From Daphnia carinata (lineage: Eukaryota; Arthropoda; Branchiopoda; Diplostraca; Daphniidae), in NCBI RefSeq assembly GCF_022539665.2, contig NC_081334.1, forward strand, positions 1,550,001 to 1,614,000: 64,000 bases of DNA, in the 5' to 3' direction. The notes below the pieces were generated by a model. The model was not told where the DNA came from. It saw nothing but the letters and a program-made list of their open reading frames with translations, and did not search any database. Position numbers and translations under genes: made by a program. Shown piece by piece: positions 52,623 through 64,000 of the stretch (position 1 is the stretch's first letter; each line of letters starts with the position of its first letter).

Positions 52623-53618
52623 GTTTGGCGGGAACCCAGGCATAAGTCTGGGTGCATCTCCCATATCGCCTCGGAAAACCTTCTTCCCCCTTTCCTTTTC
52701 CCTTCCCCCTTTCTCAGCTTCTTTTTCCTTTTTGTTCTTCTCTCATCTTTGGCGTCACTCTCTTCTTTCAATGCTGTGTTGCTACGTACTACTTCTTCAC
52801 GTCGCGCGGCACGTTTCGGGGTGAATGGACGATTCCAGTTATTGTTCAACTCTACAGTGAAGACGCTCATCATGGTTCAGCATCAAGAGAAAGACCAACT
52901 GTATCGACTGGTTTTGCCGTCAGACTTGGTTCTCTTTTGCTGGTGGCGAACTAAGATCTCCTAGTGTCGACTCTCATTGCCATGTTAATCAAGTAGTGAT
53001 TTTTATAACAACAATTTCGGTGGTATAGATGTTATTATGATTATCTACATGAGTCGCATATGAGGGTGACTTGGCAGTGAACCGACCGATTATGTACGCA
53101 AAACCAACAGCCACTCTTCCACTTTTTAATGATGGCACAATCAGGTGGAAATGAATCGAAAGAGAAACCCAAACGCCAATATTTACGTCGTAGCGTCTTT
53201 TGCATACTTATTTCACCAGCTCTGTTTTTTTTTAATGATCCTCCCAACCTTAACCCTCCCTTATCTTCAAATGAAGAAAATCTTCCGAGGCGAAAACGGA
53301 AGATGCATTCGGATTGATTTTGTTGACGACTTGGCTCTTTGGTACACCCGATAAATATCTATTGGTGTTTTCATCGTAATCCCTTTTGATTTTGAAGTAA
53401 TGCAACTGTCGTAAAGAGAAATCATATTGGCCCTTTACAGTAGAAATGATTGTGGGTCATATATATTCTGTTCATGCTGTTACATTTCATGAAACTTTTT
53501 CCAATTCTAAGTTTTTTCTTTGCAAGGCATTTTTTTTTCCTATTTACCAATAATATCCAATACGAAGTTTAGGTTACTCTTGACATACTGTATGCAAAAT
53601 ATATACTGCATATTCAAT

Positions 53619-53624
53619 AATAAA
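53619..53624 (+). other. Polyadenylation signal of AdoMetDC
   Basis: AATAAA about 1 kb past the stop and only 48 bp before the DDX51 stop codon on the opposite strand. No clearly better signal was seen closer to the stop. Confidence 0.45.
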
Positions 53625-53656
53625 ACAATACACTTACTTCATTCATAACCTTGTCA

Positions 53657-53662
53657 TTTATT
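53657..53662 (-). other. Polyadenylation signal of DDX51
   Basis: AATAAA on the minus strand, about 10 nt past the DDX51 stop. If it is used, the DDX51 3' UTR is extremely short. Confidence 0.35.
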
Positions 53663-53671
53663 ATTGGGAAA

Positions 53672-56265
53672 TTATTTAGTGACATTCTTCCCACGACGTT
53701 TTGCAAACTTTGTACTTACTACTTTCCCTTTATTCGATTTTAGTTTGAATCCTTTCTTTTGTCTAGCCTGGTGATTACGTACAATTTTGGATTGGATTTC
53801 TTCTTTTACCGTGTTCTTGAGTCCATCCAAAGCTTTACGGAACTGTTCTTCGTAGACTTCAAACTCGTCGGTTTGCATGTCCAATGGAGTCACGTTTTTC
53901 TTTTCCGCCATTCCCAGCAATTTGTGAAATCCGTGCATCTAAAACGCCAACCGTTAATCACATGACGATTTCAAATAAGATAAATTACTATTTCCAAATT
54001 ACCTCTGAATCTACCAGTATAGTGATGGCAGTTCCAGGTCGTCCAGCACGAGCGGCTCGACCTGCTCTATGGATATAGTTCTTCACATATCTCGGAGAAT
54101 CGTAGGAAATCACGCAATCCACGACGCCTAAATCCATACCACGTGAGACTGCATCAGTACATACAAGTCTAAAAATGAGAAAAGAAAAGTTTGTTGTAAA
54201 TTTAAAGACATTAGCATCCGAAAATGTAAACCTTACAAGTCGATTTTGCCACTGGAGAAATCTTTGAGCAGTTTATCACGAGGGCCCTTTGATATTTCGG
54301 ACGAACATTCAGCCACTCTCAGGTCACCAAACTGTTTCAGCAGTTCACACAATCGATGAGTAGCTGCTCGTGAATTGGTGAAACAAAGCGTGGTGCGATA
54401 TTTGAATTTTTTCAGCAAACAGTACACGGCAAGTGGTTTCAGCATCGGTGGGCACTTGAAATAATGCTCTGTTAACTCGGCTGGCGTCGTGAATTTTCCC
54501 ACAAAATGATGGGATTCCTTTGTGTTATCTGAAACATCTGTTGACACGACGGAAGTGAACAACTTTGGTTGAAATAGACCGAGACGTGTCAATTTTTCAG
54601 GGTCCTGCGAAAGTGTGGCTGAAAATAGTAGTTTCTGGACAGATTTCTCCAGCGGAAGACTCAATTTTTGCGCAACTAAATGCGCCGACGATACACCGAT
54701 TGCCTTTTCGACGTGAAATAGCCAGTCGTTATGCTCTTCTTCCATAATCCTTTAACAGAAAAAAGTTAAGCATTAAGGCCACTGCAAAAACTTACACGTA
54801 CGTTTTACCTGTCTGCTTCGTCAATAATTAAATAACGTAAGGATTTTAGTGAGAATCCTGGTGTCCTTTGAAGATGATCCACCAATCGTCCAGGAGTACA
54901 GACGACAATGTCTGGTTTAGTTAGATACTGTCCAGTTTTACTTTTTCTAACCTGGAGAAATAGGATTATCGTTTGAACGTTCGGGAAAAGAAAAAATATA
55001 GAAAAAATTCAAACCAATAGCTGTTGTTCTTCATAAAATGAGGCTTGGCCTGATATAAGTGCTACTTGTAGATTGGTATCAGCGCAGAAAGAAGCGTACA
55101 CTCGATATACCTGCACTGCAAGATCGTGCACGGGCAACACTGCCAAACAACGCAACTGACGGACACTATGTCTCCATAAAGCCTTGACAACATGAAAAGA
55201 TTAGACAACTGACAAAGTTTTCGGGAGAAAATGGATACCTGAACTGTGGGCAATACAAATGCCAGCGTTTTGCCGCTTCCTGTAGGAGCGGACACGCACA
55301 TATCGCACGGCCTGAATAGTTGCTGCTGAGATTCCAATAACCATGGAATAACTTGTTGTTGCACTATATGAAAACAAGCACTTTAAAATATCGGCAAGCA
55401 AGTTTAGGGATATCGGACACATACCAGGAAAAAAGTGTTCAATTTTGTTTCTTTTTAGGGCTTCGATCAGAAATTTGTCAAGGCCAGTTATTTCTTTGAT
55501 TGGCACCTTATTTTTACTCAGGTCACATGATATGACTGAAGGCTTGGCAAGCCAAGTTGGTAAAACTCTGAAAACTTTATTATTTTTATTGGCTCTGAAT
55601 TCTTCCAAAATAGTAAAGCCTGTTCCAGGGGGCTCTTCTGTTTTTTCTAGATCAACATTTTCTAGCACTTCATCTTCTGGAGCATCTACAGGTAAATGAT
55701 TTTCATCATTGCTTTCAAGCTTTTGTTCTACTTTCTTCTTCTTTTTTTTCTTGGTTTTTTTTTCTTGGGATTCTAAATTGAGACCATTTTCTTCTTCTAA
55801 GGCTTTTTTCTTTTTCTTCTTAATCTTCTTAGGTTGTTCAAGCTCAGTTTCACCTCCATCTTCAACTGGTGCAGCAGCAACTTCTTTATTGACTTCTGTT
55901 TCAATTTTTGTATCAAGAACATCTGCATAGTTTGAGTCTTCAACATTTTTGGAATCTTCTAAATGCTTCCGCTTCTTTTTTCTCACTTGCCCGTCAGTTA
56001 CCTGTTCACTTTCAAAACTTGCATCTCCTATGTTGCTCACACCACTCCTGCTCTTTTTCGACGGTATTGTGTCATCTTTATTTTCGAGATCGCCATGTTG
56101 AACTGTTTTTCGATTCTTTCGTACCTTTGATCGAGCTAGAATCCTGGCTTCTCTTTCGGACAAACCGATTTCACTGCCAAAAGCGTAAAATTAATGTAAA
56201 TGAAAGGAAAATTCTATCACAGAAAGCTACGTGCCTTATTACCTATTTTCTGCAGTAGAGTACAT
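53672..56265 (-). CDS. DDX51: ATP-dependent RNA helicase DDX51 (Dbp6 family)
   Basis: Nucleolar DEAD-box helicase needed for maturation of the large ribosomal subunit. Eight exons on the minus strand: 56265-56243, 56173-55425, 55363-55239, 55182-55015, 54951-54809, 54750-54238, 54168-54003, 53938-53672, giving 717 residues. The first exon encodes only MYSTAEN. A long Lys/Glu-rich N-terminus with two poly-Lys blocks precedes the core. Motifs are APTGSGKT (about 283-290), TPGR, DEAD (about 399-402), SAT and, in the last part, [10 protein letters not shown] and HRAGRAAR. The C-terminus is Lys/Arg-rich, as expected of a nucleolar protein. Confidence 0.94.
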
Positions 56266-57579
56266 GATTTTGAAAAACTTTTTGCTCAATCAGTAATCCA
56301 CATACATGAGTAACAAAACTCGAAAACAACTTGTCATTTGCACGTGTTAAAGAGCAGACGATATTGCCGGATTTCCCCCAATATAGTACGACAGCTAGTG
56401 GAAATATTTACAACCATTTTGAAATTCAGTCCTCGTCGGCATTGTCCCACGAGCACGAATTGTAACCACAAGTGGCTAACTTAATAGTCTCGACCTTCCT
56501 CTCAACATCATCCAAAAATTGTAAAAAAAAACTGGCCACGTTCTTATGGCTAACTCTGATTTCTCGTTAAGTCTCTATGTGAGTGAAGTAAAATGGAACA
56601 TTACTTGAATAGTAAAAATATTCAACAAGTACCAAACTGCAATCTTGTTTCGGCATAGGCCCACCACCACCAGCCTACAGCCCAAAATGGAAACCACAAC
56701 GTTTTCAAGAATTCAAAAGATAAATTTCCGGAACTTTCCGTCCTACCTCCTATTTATGCGAACACATTCTATTGCAAGAGGGAAAAAAAGAAAGACATCT
56801 CCATTTGATTAAAGTTCAATTCTATTTCAAGTTGGCAAACTCTTGAAAAAGTCCAAGAACAGAGCCTCGCTTACCCGAGAGAAGATTAATTTGCAATGGA
56901 TCCTGGAGTACATATGTATCACTGTTTATCGTAAACAAAGTAGGTGAACTGAAGGTGAACTGAAGTGGGTGGACTGACAGTTTCGCGATTCGATACAACT
57001 GCTATCTTATCGCGAATACTAACCTAATTTAAACCGGTTTAGAGAAACCATTGTCTCATCCGTTAGAACATAGTATCTGCTACGACCTTCATTTCACATT
57101 CGCCAGGATTCCGGAATTTTGATCTTAGGTATGGCATTTTAATCTATTTCAATGTTTGTCGATTAGTTTTATTTCTTTTTTTGCTTCGAGATAATTCTGT
57201 TAATTGCCCCAGTAATTGAACCATGATCCAATAAATTATATGGATCATGGCTGTAGTGTAGATTGTTTTGCATGAAAGAATGCTAATACGCCGCAAACGA
57301 ATCTGGGCAAGGCTAGTTTTTTCTGTTTGAATTATATTCTGTTTATCATTCTATTATTTGTCCCGAATCCACGTGATCCAAGTGAACACTTGCCATTGAA
57401 TATCTTACTATAGTCTTTCCATTTCCATTGTATAGAAAACTACAAATGAATTCAAATTTGTTTCTAGGAACAATAGACAGCCCCAAAGTTCTCCTGGTAA
57501 TAAAATCTTCGCTGTGGCTGTTTGAATTACACTGTTTCGAAGATGGCAAATGAGCTGTATTGATGAAAAGTCGAAGCGT
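56266..57579. other. Intergenic region between DDX51 and phospholipase C
   Basis: AT-rich DNA containing the DDX51 promoter side and the phospholipase C 3' UTR. Two overlapping open frames of about 50-67 codons lie at 57346-57549 on the minus strand, directly after the phospholipase stop. They lack an ATG or a clear acceptor and are not called as genes. Confidence 0.45.
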
Positions 57580-59870
57580 CTACAAGTCAGACATTTGCAC
57601 GTGGAGAAAAATGGATGAGATTATTTCAGTGGACGACAGTGGTGCATGGCGGTAACCTGAAGCCAAGCTTTCTACAGGTAAACAATATGAAGCAAGCGTT
57701 TGTTTAATTTTAAAGGAGTCCACATATTTCACACTAAAGCAAATGACAGCCAGTTCTGGGAAACAAATTTTTACATTTTTAATTTCATTCCAGAAGGGAT
57801 TTAAACCGTTACCATTCATCAAGGAAGTTGTTCGAAATTTGTATGAATCCGATGGATGCCCGTCAATCTGTACGGAAACATAAAAATTGCCTTTTTTGGT
57901 TTGTCCAGGTCGTTTAGGGAGATTTTGGACGCTAATAATCCGCAACTGTAACATTTTACTTGACTTGCCCGTCGACGGAATCCTTGCAATTTTACCCAGC
58001 AGCCAAACCGGTTTGAGAACATATCCACAACTGCCGTTTCGGCGGAAACGACCAAAATTAATTTCGAGATATTTCCCAGGAGTCTGAAAATTTAATGCCA
58101 CCATTTGGCATCCAAAATTCCAGTAATAGACTGGATTGAAATTACTGGATGCGATTCGTGTGGCGGTGGGATAAACTCGCATCATTGTTTGGCATGTGGG
58201 ATTCAGCCTCGTTTCTTTAGGTAATTTTTTCAGGTAGGTTGTTGCTTCTATTTCAGACACTGAGACGACGGAATAGCACGGCATAATATGCCCAACCTTT
58301 TGGCCCTCCATCTTTTCAAAGCTGGGGAACGATTTACAAAAGTTAATGAGACACTGCAGGGCAGGAGAGCACACTTTGGCTCCGGTGACCTTTATAATAA
58401 TTTTCCCACGAAGTTGATTAGGCGAAAGGAGTGACGGTGTGTTTCCTGGATTTTCTTCGACAGCCCAGAACAGAGCAGGGCCGAAAATTTGGCGTAAATC
58501 TTGCGCGAATATAGTCTGCTGTAAATGTGACAAGTGATTCTCCACGGACAGAATCAAGGGGAAAGGAGAGAATTTAAACGCAAAAGGTTTGATTCCTTTA
58601 GACAACACATCACGAGCCAATAATTTGCTAGTCTTCGTATATCCATGGTAGACTATAGGTTGACTGTTTGGACCATCCCAGAGATCTTGAAGAAAAATTT
58701 GGCAACAATTAATGAGGCACACACCAGGAAGTGTAGCAAGTCACAAGGTTTACCTAGTTCAAGGCACCGGCAACCACGCTCCAAAGCGGAAGCGTAGCCT
58801 TCGATGCTACTTACGCCCATCAGCTGATCCCCCATCAGGTACGTATTGTGAGAACAGGAAATGTAATAATCGCTCAAAGGTCTATTCATATCTTGATTGA
58901 CTTGGAGATGTTCTTTTTTCAGAATATCAAAAAATGGTGAATTCATCATTAATTTGAATTCCGGTAAAGTCATTTCCGTTATGGCTTTTGTTTTTTGCAA
59001 TTTATGCTGTTTAATCAGCATTTGTGCAAAATGCAAATCGGCATGTTGAATTCCCTGTACTTCTTTTAGGAAATGGGCTAGACTGTAATCTGAGAGATTT
59101 GCATTGCCATCGGCGTAGTCTTGAAATATCGCGTTTAGTTCCGTTCGCTCGCTGACAAGGTTGTAAAATTGCAGAAACTCCTTCTCGTCAAGGACGTCTT
59201 TCTCCCTGTCTAGCCGGCTGTTTGTATAAGACAACTGAAATATTTTTGCGGCCTTCTGCGTTCCGATGTTGACATTAAGGTTACTCAACAGACGGCAGCA
59301 TTCGCGGAAATCCAGGAAGCCGGAACGATTTGTGTCTGCGTCTTTGAAAGCCCTTCTTAGCCATTCGCTTTTGTTTGAGCTGGATGCAAGAGCACGGATT
59401 TCGTCGATCAAAAAAGAGATGTTATTTACCCAAGTCTGAGCAATCGTCGAATCGTTGGCTTGTAAATCGAGACTTTGTCGTTGTCGTCCGTAAATGATGG
59501 ACAAACAGCAATCTTCCTTTAATTTAACATCAAATCGAAGTTCGAATTTTTTGCGAGCATTTTCACTGAAAACGTCGGTCTTCCAACCGTAACGAACATC
59601 CGTAATATCTGTTAGGTATATCTGTTTTGCGGGATTTGGTCCATGCACGAAACTTGCTAGTAGTTTAGCTGCATTTTTATCCAGTGAAACATGTACTTGT
59701 CGATCGTTTGAGCTACCTATTTCCAAAAACCAGGCTCCATTTTGAAGTAAAACGACGAGGTCTTTTCGCAAAGACTGCGAAATGATTTCACGATCAATGT
59801 CACACTTTTGTTGACTTGTGTCGTTATCGTTTGAGGTCGAATGCTCGGTGGGTGGAATTTTCGAAGCCAT
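57580..59870 (-). CDS. Phosphoinositide phospholipase C, delta type
   Basis: Hydrolyses PIP2 to IP3 and diacylglycerol. Only two coding exons, 59870-58754 and 58685-57580, give 740 residues, the usual PLC-delta size. The order is PH domain, EF hands (one good loop DADTNRSGFLDF), X box, short linker, Y box and C2 domain. The active-site residues of rat PLC-delta1 are conserved: His341 in SHNTYL, Glu371 and Asp373 in LELDLWDG, His386 in VYHGYT and Glu421 in SVENH. The Y box has SVSE and MVALNFQTPG. The C2 domain ends in GYRHAPLSS, but the usual acidic calcium ligands appear to be replaced (KYVD where EDYD is typical), so calcium binding there may be lost. The long first exon contrasts with the many small exons of its neighbours. 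Confidence 0.93.
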
Positions 59871-59883
59871 AACACAACGTGTT

Positions 59884-60048
59884 CTAAGTTTTGTTTAAAT
59901 TTGAATTTAAGTTATTTGAATGCTTCATTTTTTCCCGTTTCAAAGTGAATTTTGTGTTAGAGTCGTTTGTGTGATGTTCACTTGCACTGAAAACTTTTTG
60001 AAGACTGAGTGGTACACTGTCAGAATTTCTTTTCTTTCCCGGATCCAT
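59884..60048 (-). other. Upstream ORF of phospholipase C, 54 codons
   Basis: An ATG-started frame (MDPGKKRNSDSVP...) ends 13 nt before the phospholipase start codon and in a different reading phase. The product is hydrophilic and Lys/Asn/Ser-rich, with no known domain. If the transcript starts upstream of 60048, this would be a uORF that limits translation of the enzyme. Confidence 0.35.
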
Positions 60049-60230
60049 TCGCCGTAACGAAATTTTCACCCTGAATTTTGAAACGGGAAGAGATATTGCA
60101 AAGTTTCTTTTTTGGGTCCAAAAAGTTATGATGAGATTGTGAAAGTCTAAAACCGATCTACAAATGCCCGCTTTCTAATAGAAGAACGACGATCAGTTAA
60201 ACAAAATAGTTAAGTTAGCAACCGGGACTA

Positions 60231-60536
60231 ATGGCTTTAAATTTAGATCCCATAACATCGGAATTCTTATTGAAGGGCTTGACCCGGTTGCTAGGCGATT
60301 TAGTTCATACGCCAGGGCAATTTTCCATAGTCGTGTTGGAATGTAAAAAAAAAAGAAACAATAAAGTACTTAGAATGTGGGAGGTGATCACCAAGACGTT
60401 GTGGTTTGTTGGTTACGCTAGCAGATCACCCATTTTTACTAGAAAGCTATTCCACAGTGACCTCATAACGATCTGTGTCATTTTTTTATTTGAACGTCAG
60501 ATCGTTGCATCCGCATTTTATCTAGTACTAAGTTAA
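60231..60536 (+). CDS. Weak candidate ORF, 101 codons, divergent from phospholipase C
   Basis: Starts MALNLDPITSEFLLKGL. The first 40 codons look protein-like, then a poly-A run encodes KKK and the rest is less convincing. A GTAAAA inside the run could be a donor, but no in-phase acceptor was found. No known domain. It may be the first exon of an unseen gene or a chance frame. Confidence 0.18.
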   Translation: MALNLDPITSEFLLKGLTRLLGDLVHTPGQFSIVVLECKKKRNNKVLRMWEVITKTLWFVGYASRSPIFTRKLFHSDLITICVIFLFERQIVASAFYLVLS

Positions 60537-60920
60537 ATTTCGTTCCAATGTTGGACTAATAGCTCTTCTAGTAGAAATTAAAGTATCACTCTAGTATTTT
60601 GGTAAATTTTCCTTATAATTTCAATGTAATTTCCTTGAACAGCAAGAATTTTGTAAAATAACCATTTATTGAGATTTTCCGAGCGTTAATAATAATGTAA
60701 AAACAGTTAAATAAAAATGTACCAAATGCCGATTACGAAAGTAAACATTCTTGGGGCTTATTTACATACAGCCATTGTAAATGGGAACGAATGTCATGCG
60801 CAAAACGATTAATTTAAAGGATACTCGATCATTTGTCTTTGAAAGGTAGACGCGATGAAATGGTTGTCGACACTATCAATCCACGAGGTTTTGTTCTGCG
60901 ATTTAAAAAGGGATGTTGAC

Positions 60921-61349
60921 TTATCGGGTCCAGCGGATGTGCGAGCACTGAGAATCCAAGCACAATTTTCCTGTACAAACAAAACTAGTGTTAAATTGTC
61001 CCTTTTTTTAAACAAAACAATGCTGTCTAGCGTAAATGTCAAAAATTGCTATTTCAACTGAAAAAGAACGAGAACTTACGTTGACGTTGATCTCTTGCAC
61101 CGGCGACTCCTGTTGAAAAATTCGAAATGCATTAGTTTGATGCAGTTGAGTTAACTCTTTCTTTTTTATTTTCCAATAGCAATATTTACCGCCTTCGTTG
61201 TCTGCCGGTGTGGGGTTGGCCAAGACGACTGCAGCCATCGAGAGACATACCACGAAGAACATCTGCAAGAAGACAAGAATTGTGTTCCACAAGAAAACAA
61301 GGTCTATCTTAGAAAAATATGTTGTTACCACAATGCGGATGAAGTTCAT
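60921..61349 (-). CDS. Small secreted peptide gene, 57 residues
   Basis: Four exons on the minus strand: 61349-61329, 61262-61190, 61109-61080, 60970-60921, all with GT-AG junctions in phase. The product starts with a clear signal peptide (MNFIRIV then MFFVVCLSMAAVVLA), followed by NPTPADNEGG and a mature part with basic residues (RDQRQRK) and two cysteines spaced CLDSQC, which could form a small disulfide ring. The 30-nt third exon can be skipped without changing frame. A TATA box and a 70-nt 5' UTR precede it. The identity is unknown; a neuropeptide or antimicrobial peptide are possibilities. A longer alternative frame of the last exon (to 60809) is open but is not in phase with this splicing. 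Confidence 0.5.
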
Positions 61350-61440
61350 TTTCTTAAAGATTGTCGAGCTGACTTGGGCTTGAATGCGGTAGAAGATGCT
61401 GTGAAGCAAGAATGATTGTTGAACGGAGACCAGCATATTC

Positions 61441-61449
61441 CTTTATATA
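61441..61449 (-). promoter_or_regulatory. TATA box of the small secreted peptide gene
   Basis: TATATAAAG on the minus strand. About 29 nt downstream lies a TTCAACA initiator-like site (about 61420), and the ATG follows about 70 nt later with no upstream ATG noticed in between. This spacing is standard for a TATA-driven arthropod gene. Confidence 0.6.
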
Positions 61450-63098
61450 CGCGTTGATGTTGTCCCCTATCCTTGGGAGAGTTGGTTGAAAAGGAAGGCC
61501 CTTGAAAACAACCGTCTAGCATAAAGGGGAGGGAAATAGGCCAGACTTACTATAATGCGTAGTACCGATGCCTGGTTCTTACTAGTTTCTTGAATAATAA
61601 TAATAACTCCTTTCGCTTTAGCTGTCAACTCCTTTCTCGCCTATGACCTTTTACATCACCGTTCTGCATATTCTAATCTAAAGATTTTGTTGAAGAACAT
61701 GAACGCGCACATCTAAACCAGGTTCATCTGGTTAAGACCATATTTAGCGCGTAAACGGGATACGGCCGGAGCAAACCGGATGGATGGACTTCGTGTTGAA
61801 CGATAAGGAAACAGACAAGTCAGCATTATGTTCCCAAAGAAGAAGGGCTAAATGTATGGATGGAATTTATGTACCGGCGGCAATTCAAATTAAGGAAGAT
61901 TCCCATAAATATCTTTCTTTTTTTCCATTTTTTTTTTTTCATCCATTGTTGTACATAAGGGTTTGCATCGTAATTGGTTTCTGAAGTATTTTAAATGACG
62001 TGACATGAATTGCATGATTATTATGTAAATCGCACGCGCCGCTATCCCGAAATCGAATGATGCCAGCAGATACCTTTTTGAAGGCTCCCTTTCACGTTGT
62101 TTTTGTTTCACAAAAAAAAAAAATTGTTTTGGCTGTAGAAAGTGAAACGGTTGCACTGGCTGCATGATAGTCAATTTTTGGATCTCGATTTCCCGTCTGA
62201 ATACCCTACTGTATATTGCATACATGTAGTTTAGAGCTATTTCTAATGGAAATGGCCTTCTAATCGAGGCCATTCCTTATCGCCGCCCTCAATGTGTTGA
62301 TATCTTACTACAAGTACTCGGATAAAATGATTATTAGGTTTAGGCAACAAGTGCCAACAAAATGTCTTCAGTCCCATTGTCCTACAGCTAAAGGGTTAAA
62401 TTATATACTTCGTTGCAGAACCCATAATTTCAAATTTCGAACGCCTAGGGAAACGTGTACAGAAATAAACAATCAATTTTCTTGCAAGAAAAAATTATAA
62501 TAAGTTCAGTGATTGCTAGCTTTTAATGTTTCTTCTAAAATGCCACAAATTTCATGCAAATTTAATAAAGTTAAGAGTAAAATAGCCATCGAAAAGCTAA
62601 TCTTCGGATTCAAAACATTTGCTGTCGTCTGCTGGCCACGAAACTTGTTCGAAAATTTCCATAAAACGTGGAAATTTTATGTTTGTCTCTTCTTGTGAAA
62701 TCGTGTTTACTTCAGAGATTAGTGATAGAATCCACTCGCTTATTGAAGTAATTTAAAACTATAATATCAGATCACATCATCCGTATTCAAGTAGGTACTC
62801 TTATTATTCTTAACATGAAATGTCCATAAACAGACTGAAACAGACGCTGACTGTAAATGACATAAAGTTTGCTTCAGGAATGTATGTAATATTCATGGAC
62901 CATTGATGGCAATTCCGATCAAACTTGTAGAGTAGTTGTTTTTGCCAGTTGTTCGGTGTTCTTATAATCGAATGTACTTTAAAACCAAGAGCTTCATTTC
63001 TGTCATCTTTTTTTTGCATGTACTAGGCTATGTTCCAAGAGGGATCTATTGAAGTTCCTGTACATCATTTTAGATTCCCAGTTTAGAAAAGCTGCCCC
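61450..63098. other. Intergenic stretch
   Basis: AT-rich DNA. Short frames such as 61784-61984 and 62810-63019 have no recognisable features. The right end contains the 5' region of the last gene, with an in-frame TAG at 63084-63086. Confidence 0.45.
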
Positions 63099-64000
63099 AT
63101 GATGATGGGTAATTCCAAATCGAACCACTCAGGTGAAAATGAACCTTCTAAATCCAAAAGCCCTGATAAGCGAAACACAGCCAGCACTCATAAGACATCC
63201 AAAAATAAAAATTTGAATAAGCACAATCAAGACCAACACCAGCACGAGGAATTTTCCAGACATGCCAATACTGTTTCTAGTAATAATGGCTCTGCCTCAA
63301 AATCTTCAGAGTTACAATTGACTCGGCGACCACTAAGAAATAATTCAAGCAAAGAACCATACGAAACAGTTAATGCTGAACCAAATCATGTTCCATTGCT
63401 GGTTCCAAAAAAAGAAAATCCAGATTTTCATAGTGAAACAGTTTATCACATTTCAAGAGATCCTCGCATGACAGAAAATCCGATTCTGGATCATGCTGAC
63501 GACACGATTGATGATACTTCTAACGAAGCGTTTGATCAGAATTTAAGAAATGACTCCTCAGCACCCGCTGAACCTGTTCTCGATTTTCTTGTCGATGTCA
63601 ACATTGAACACGTAAAAAATGAAATCGATGAACTCGGCCTTACAGATAGCAGCGATTGGAAATCCAGGTTTTTAAATGGAAGAAACACCAACACAGAAGA
63701 AGGTGAAAAAAACTCCGATAACACTGGCTACGTTCGAATAAAAACAGAGCCGATCGAAGACCATGTGTTGCCCACTTCTGAACCGATTGAAGATGATCGT
63801 TGCTCTGTTGACTCGGGTTCTACCGTGGGTCTTCCTTCTCCTGAAAGAGCTTCTCCAACTCCATCGTGTCCTTCACCAATGCCTAATGAAGATAACCAGG
63901 CTAAGGTTGATCTAGAAGATTATACAACACTGAAAATCCCTCCGAATGGACAAGCAATCTCACCAGAACTTAAAAATGGCAAAACAGGTGTAGATTCAGT
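63099..64000 (+). CDS. N-terminal part of an unrecognised acidic, Ser/Asn-rich protein (runs off the window)
   Basis: An uninterrupted frame from ATG at 63099 (MMMGNSKSNHSG) continues past the end of the window, at least 300 codons without an intron. An in-frame TAG twelve nt upstream supports this start. The sequence is hydrophilic and low in complexity: a Ser/Lys/Asn-rich first part, then acidic stretches, a helix-like segment LDFLVDVNIEHVKNEIDELGL, and VRIKTEPIEDH, which contains a sumoylation consensus (I-K-T-E). This composition suggests a nuclear regulatory protein. No domain is recognised in the visible part. Confidence 0.75.
   Translation, partial: MMMGNSKSNHSGENEPSKSKSPDKRNTASTHKTSKNKNLNKHNQDQHQHEEFSRHANTVSSNNGSASKSSELQLTRRPLRNNSSKEPYETVNAEPNHVPLLVPKKENPDFHSETVYHISRDPRMTENPILDHADDTIDDTSNEAFDQNLRNDSSAPAEPVLDFLVDVNIEHVKNEIDELGLTDSSDWKSRFLNGRNTNTEEGEKNSDNTGYVRIKTEPIEDHVLPTSEPIEDDRCSVDSGSTVGLPSPERASPTPSCPSPMPNEDNQAKVDLEDYTTLKIPPNGQAISPELKNGKTGVDS

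Noticed and set aside
57346..57549. Open frames just past the phospholipase C stop
   Set aside because: Two overlapping frames are open but neither has an ATG start. An alternative C-terminus was considered, but no donor in the last phospholipase exon was found.

Overview
The window is nuclear DNA from an arthropod, most likely a branchiopod crustacean of the Daphnia type. This is an inference from three things: introns are short (mostly 60-150 bp, GT-AG) inside closely packed genes; there is a neuroglian gene with insect-style alternative last exons; and other families match their arthropod forms. No prokaryotic features, CRISPR arrays or intact transposons were seen. Nearly all coding sequence is split by introns, so gene models were built by joining exons at GT/AG sites whose phases agree.

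Layout. 1-5.5 kb: AT-rich, gene-poor DNA with two tRNA-like elements, a folded-back MITE-like element and a GC-rich minisatellite. 5.7-10.05 kb: PLK4 (minus) and SNF8/VPS22 (plus), head to head. 11.7-19.6 kb: a p120/delta-catenin family gene (minus, 16 coding exons). 22.8-24.2 kb: a DUF547 protein (plus), convergent with an HDHD5/CECR5-type HAD-family gene (minus, 24.8-26.6 kb). 27.2-27.4 kb: a possible 66-residue protein (minus). 32.0-38.2 kb: neuroglian (plus) with two alternative terminal exons. 41.05-45.7 kb: TRAPPC10 (plus), convergent with RPL37 (minus, 46.0-46.8 kb). 47.2-47.5 kb: a possible small membrane protein (minus). 48.8-52.6 kb: S-adenosylmethionine decarboxylase (plus), convergent with DDX51 (minus, 53.7-56.3 kb). 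57.6-59.9 kb: a delta-type phosphoinositide phospholipase C (minus). 60.9-61.35 kb: a small secreted-peptide gene with a TATA promoter (minus). 63.1-64.0 kb: the 5' part of an unrecognised acidic protein that runs off the window.

The genes do not form one pathway. They are a typical mix of housekeeping genes (centriole duplication, ESCRT-II sorting, TRAPP trafficking, ribosome, polyamine synthesis, ribosome biogenesis) and cell-surface genes. Delta-catenin and neuroglian are both junction or adhesion proteins with predicted PDZ-binding tails.

The observations most worth checking are: a Cys/His-rich insert in PLK4; an acidic insertion of roughly 80 residues in AdoMetDC; duplicated FIGQY plus PDZ-ligand last exons of neuroglian; a DSWV tail on the catenin; three very small spliced gene candidates; and a TATA/initiator pair inside an AdoMetDC intron. 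I did not find convincing evidence for a wholly new multi-gene system.
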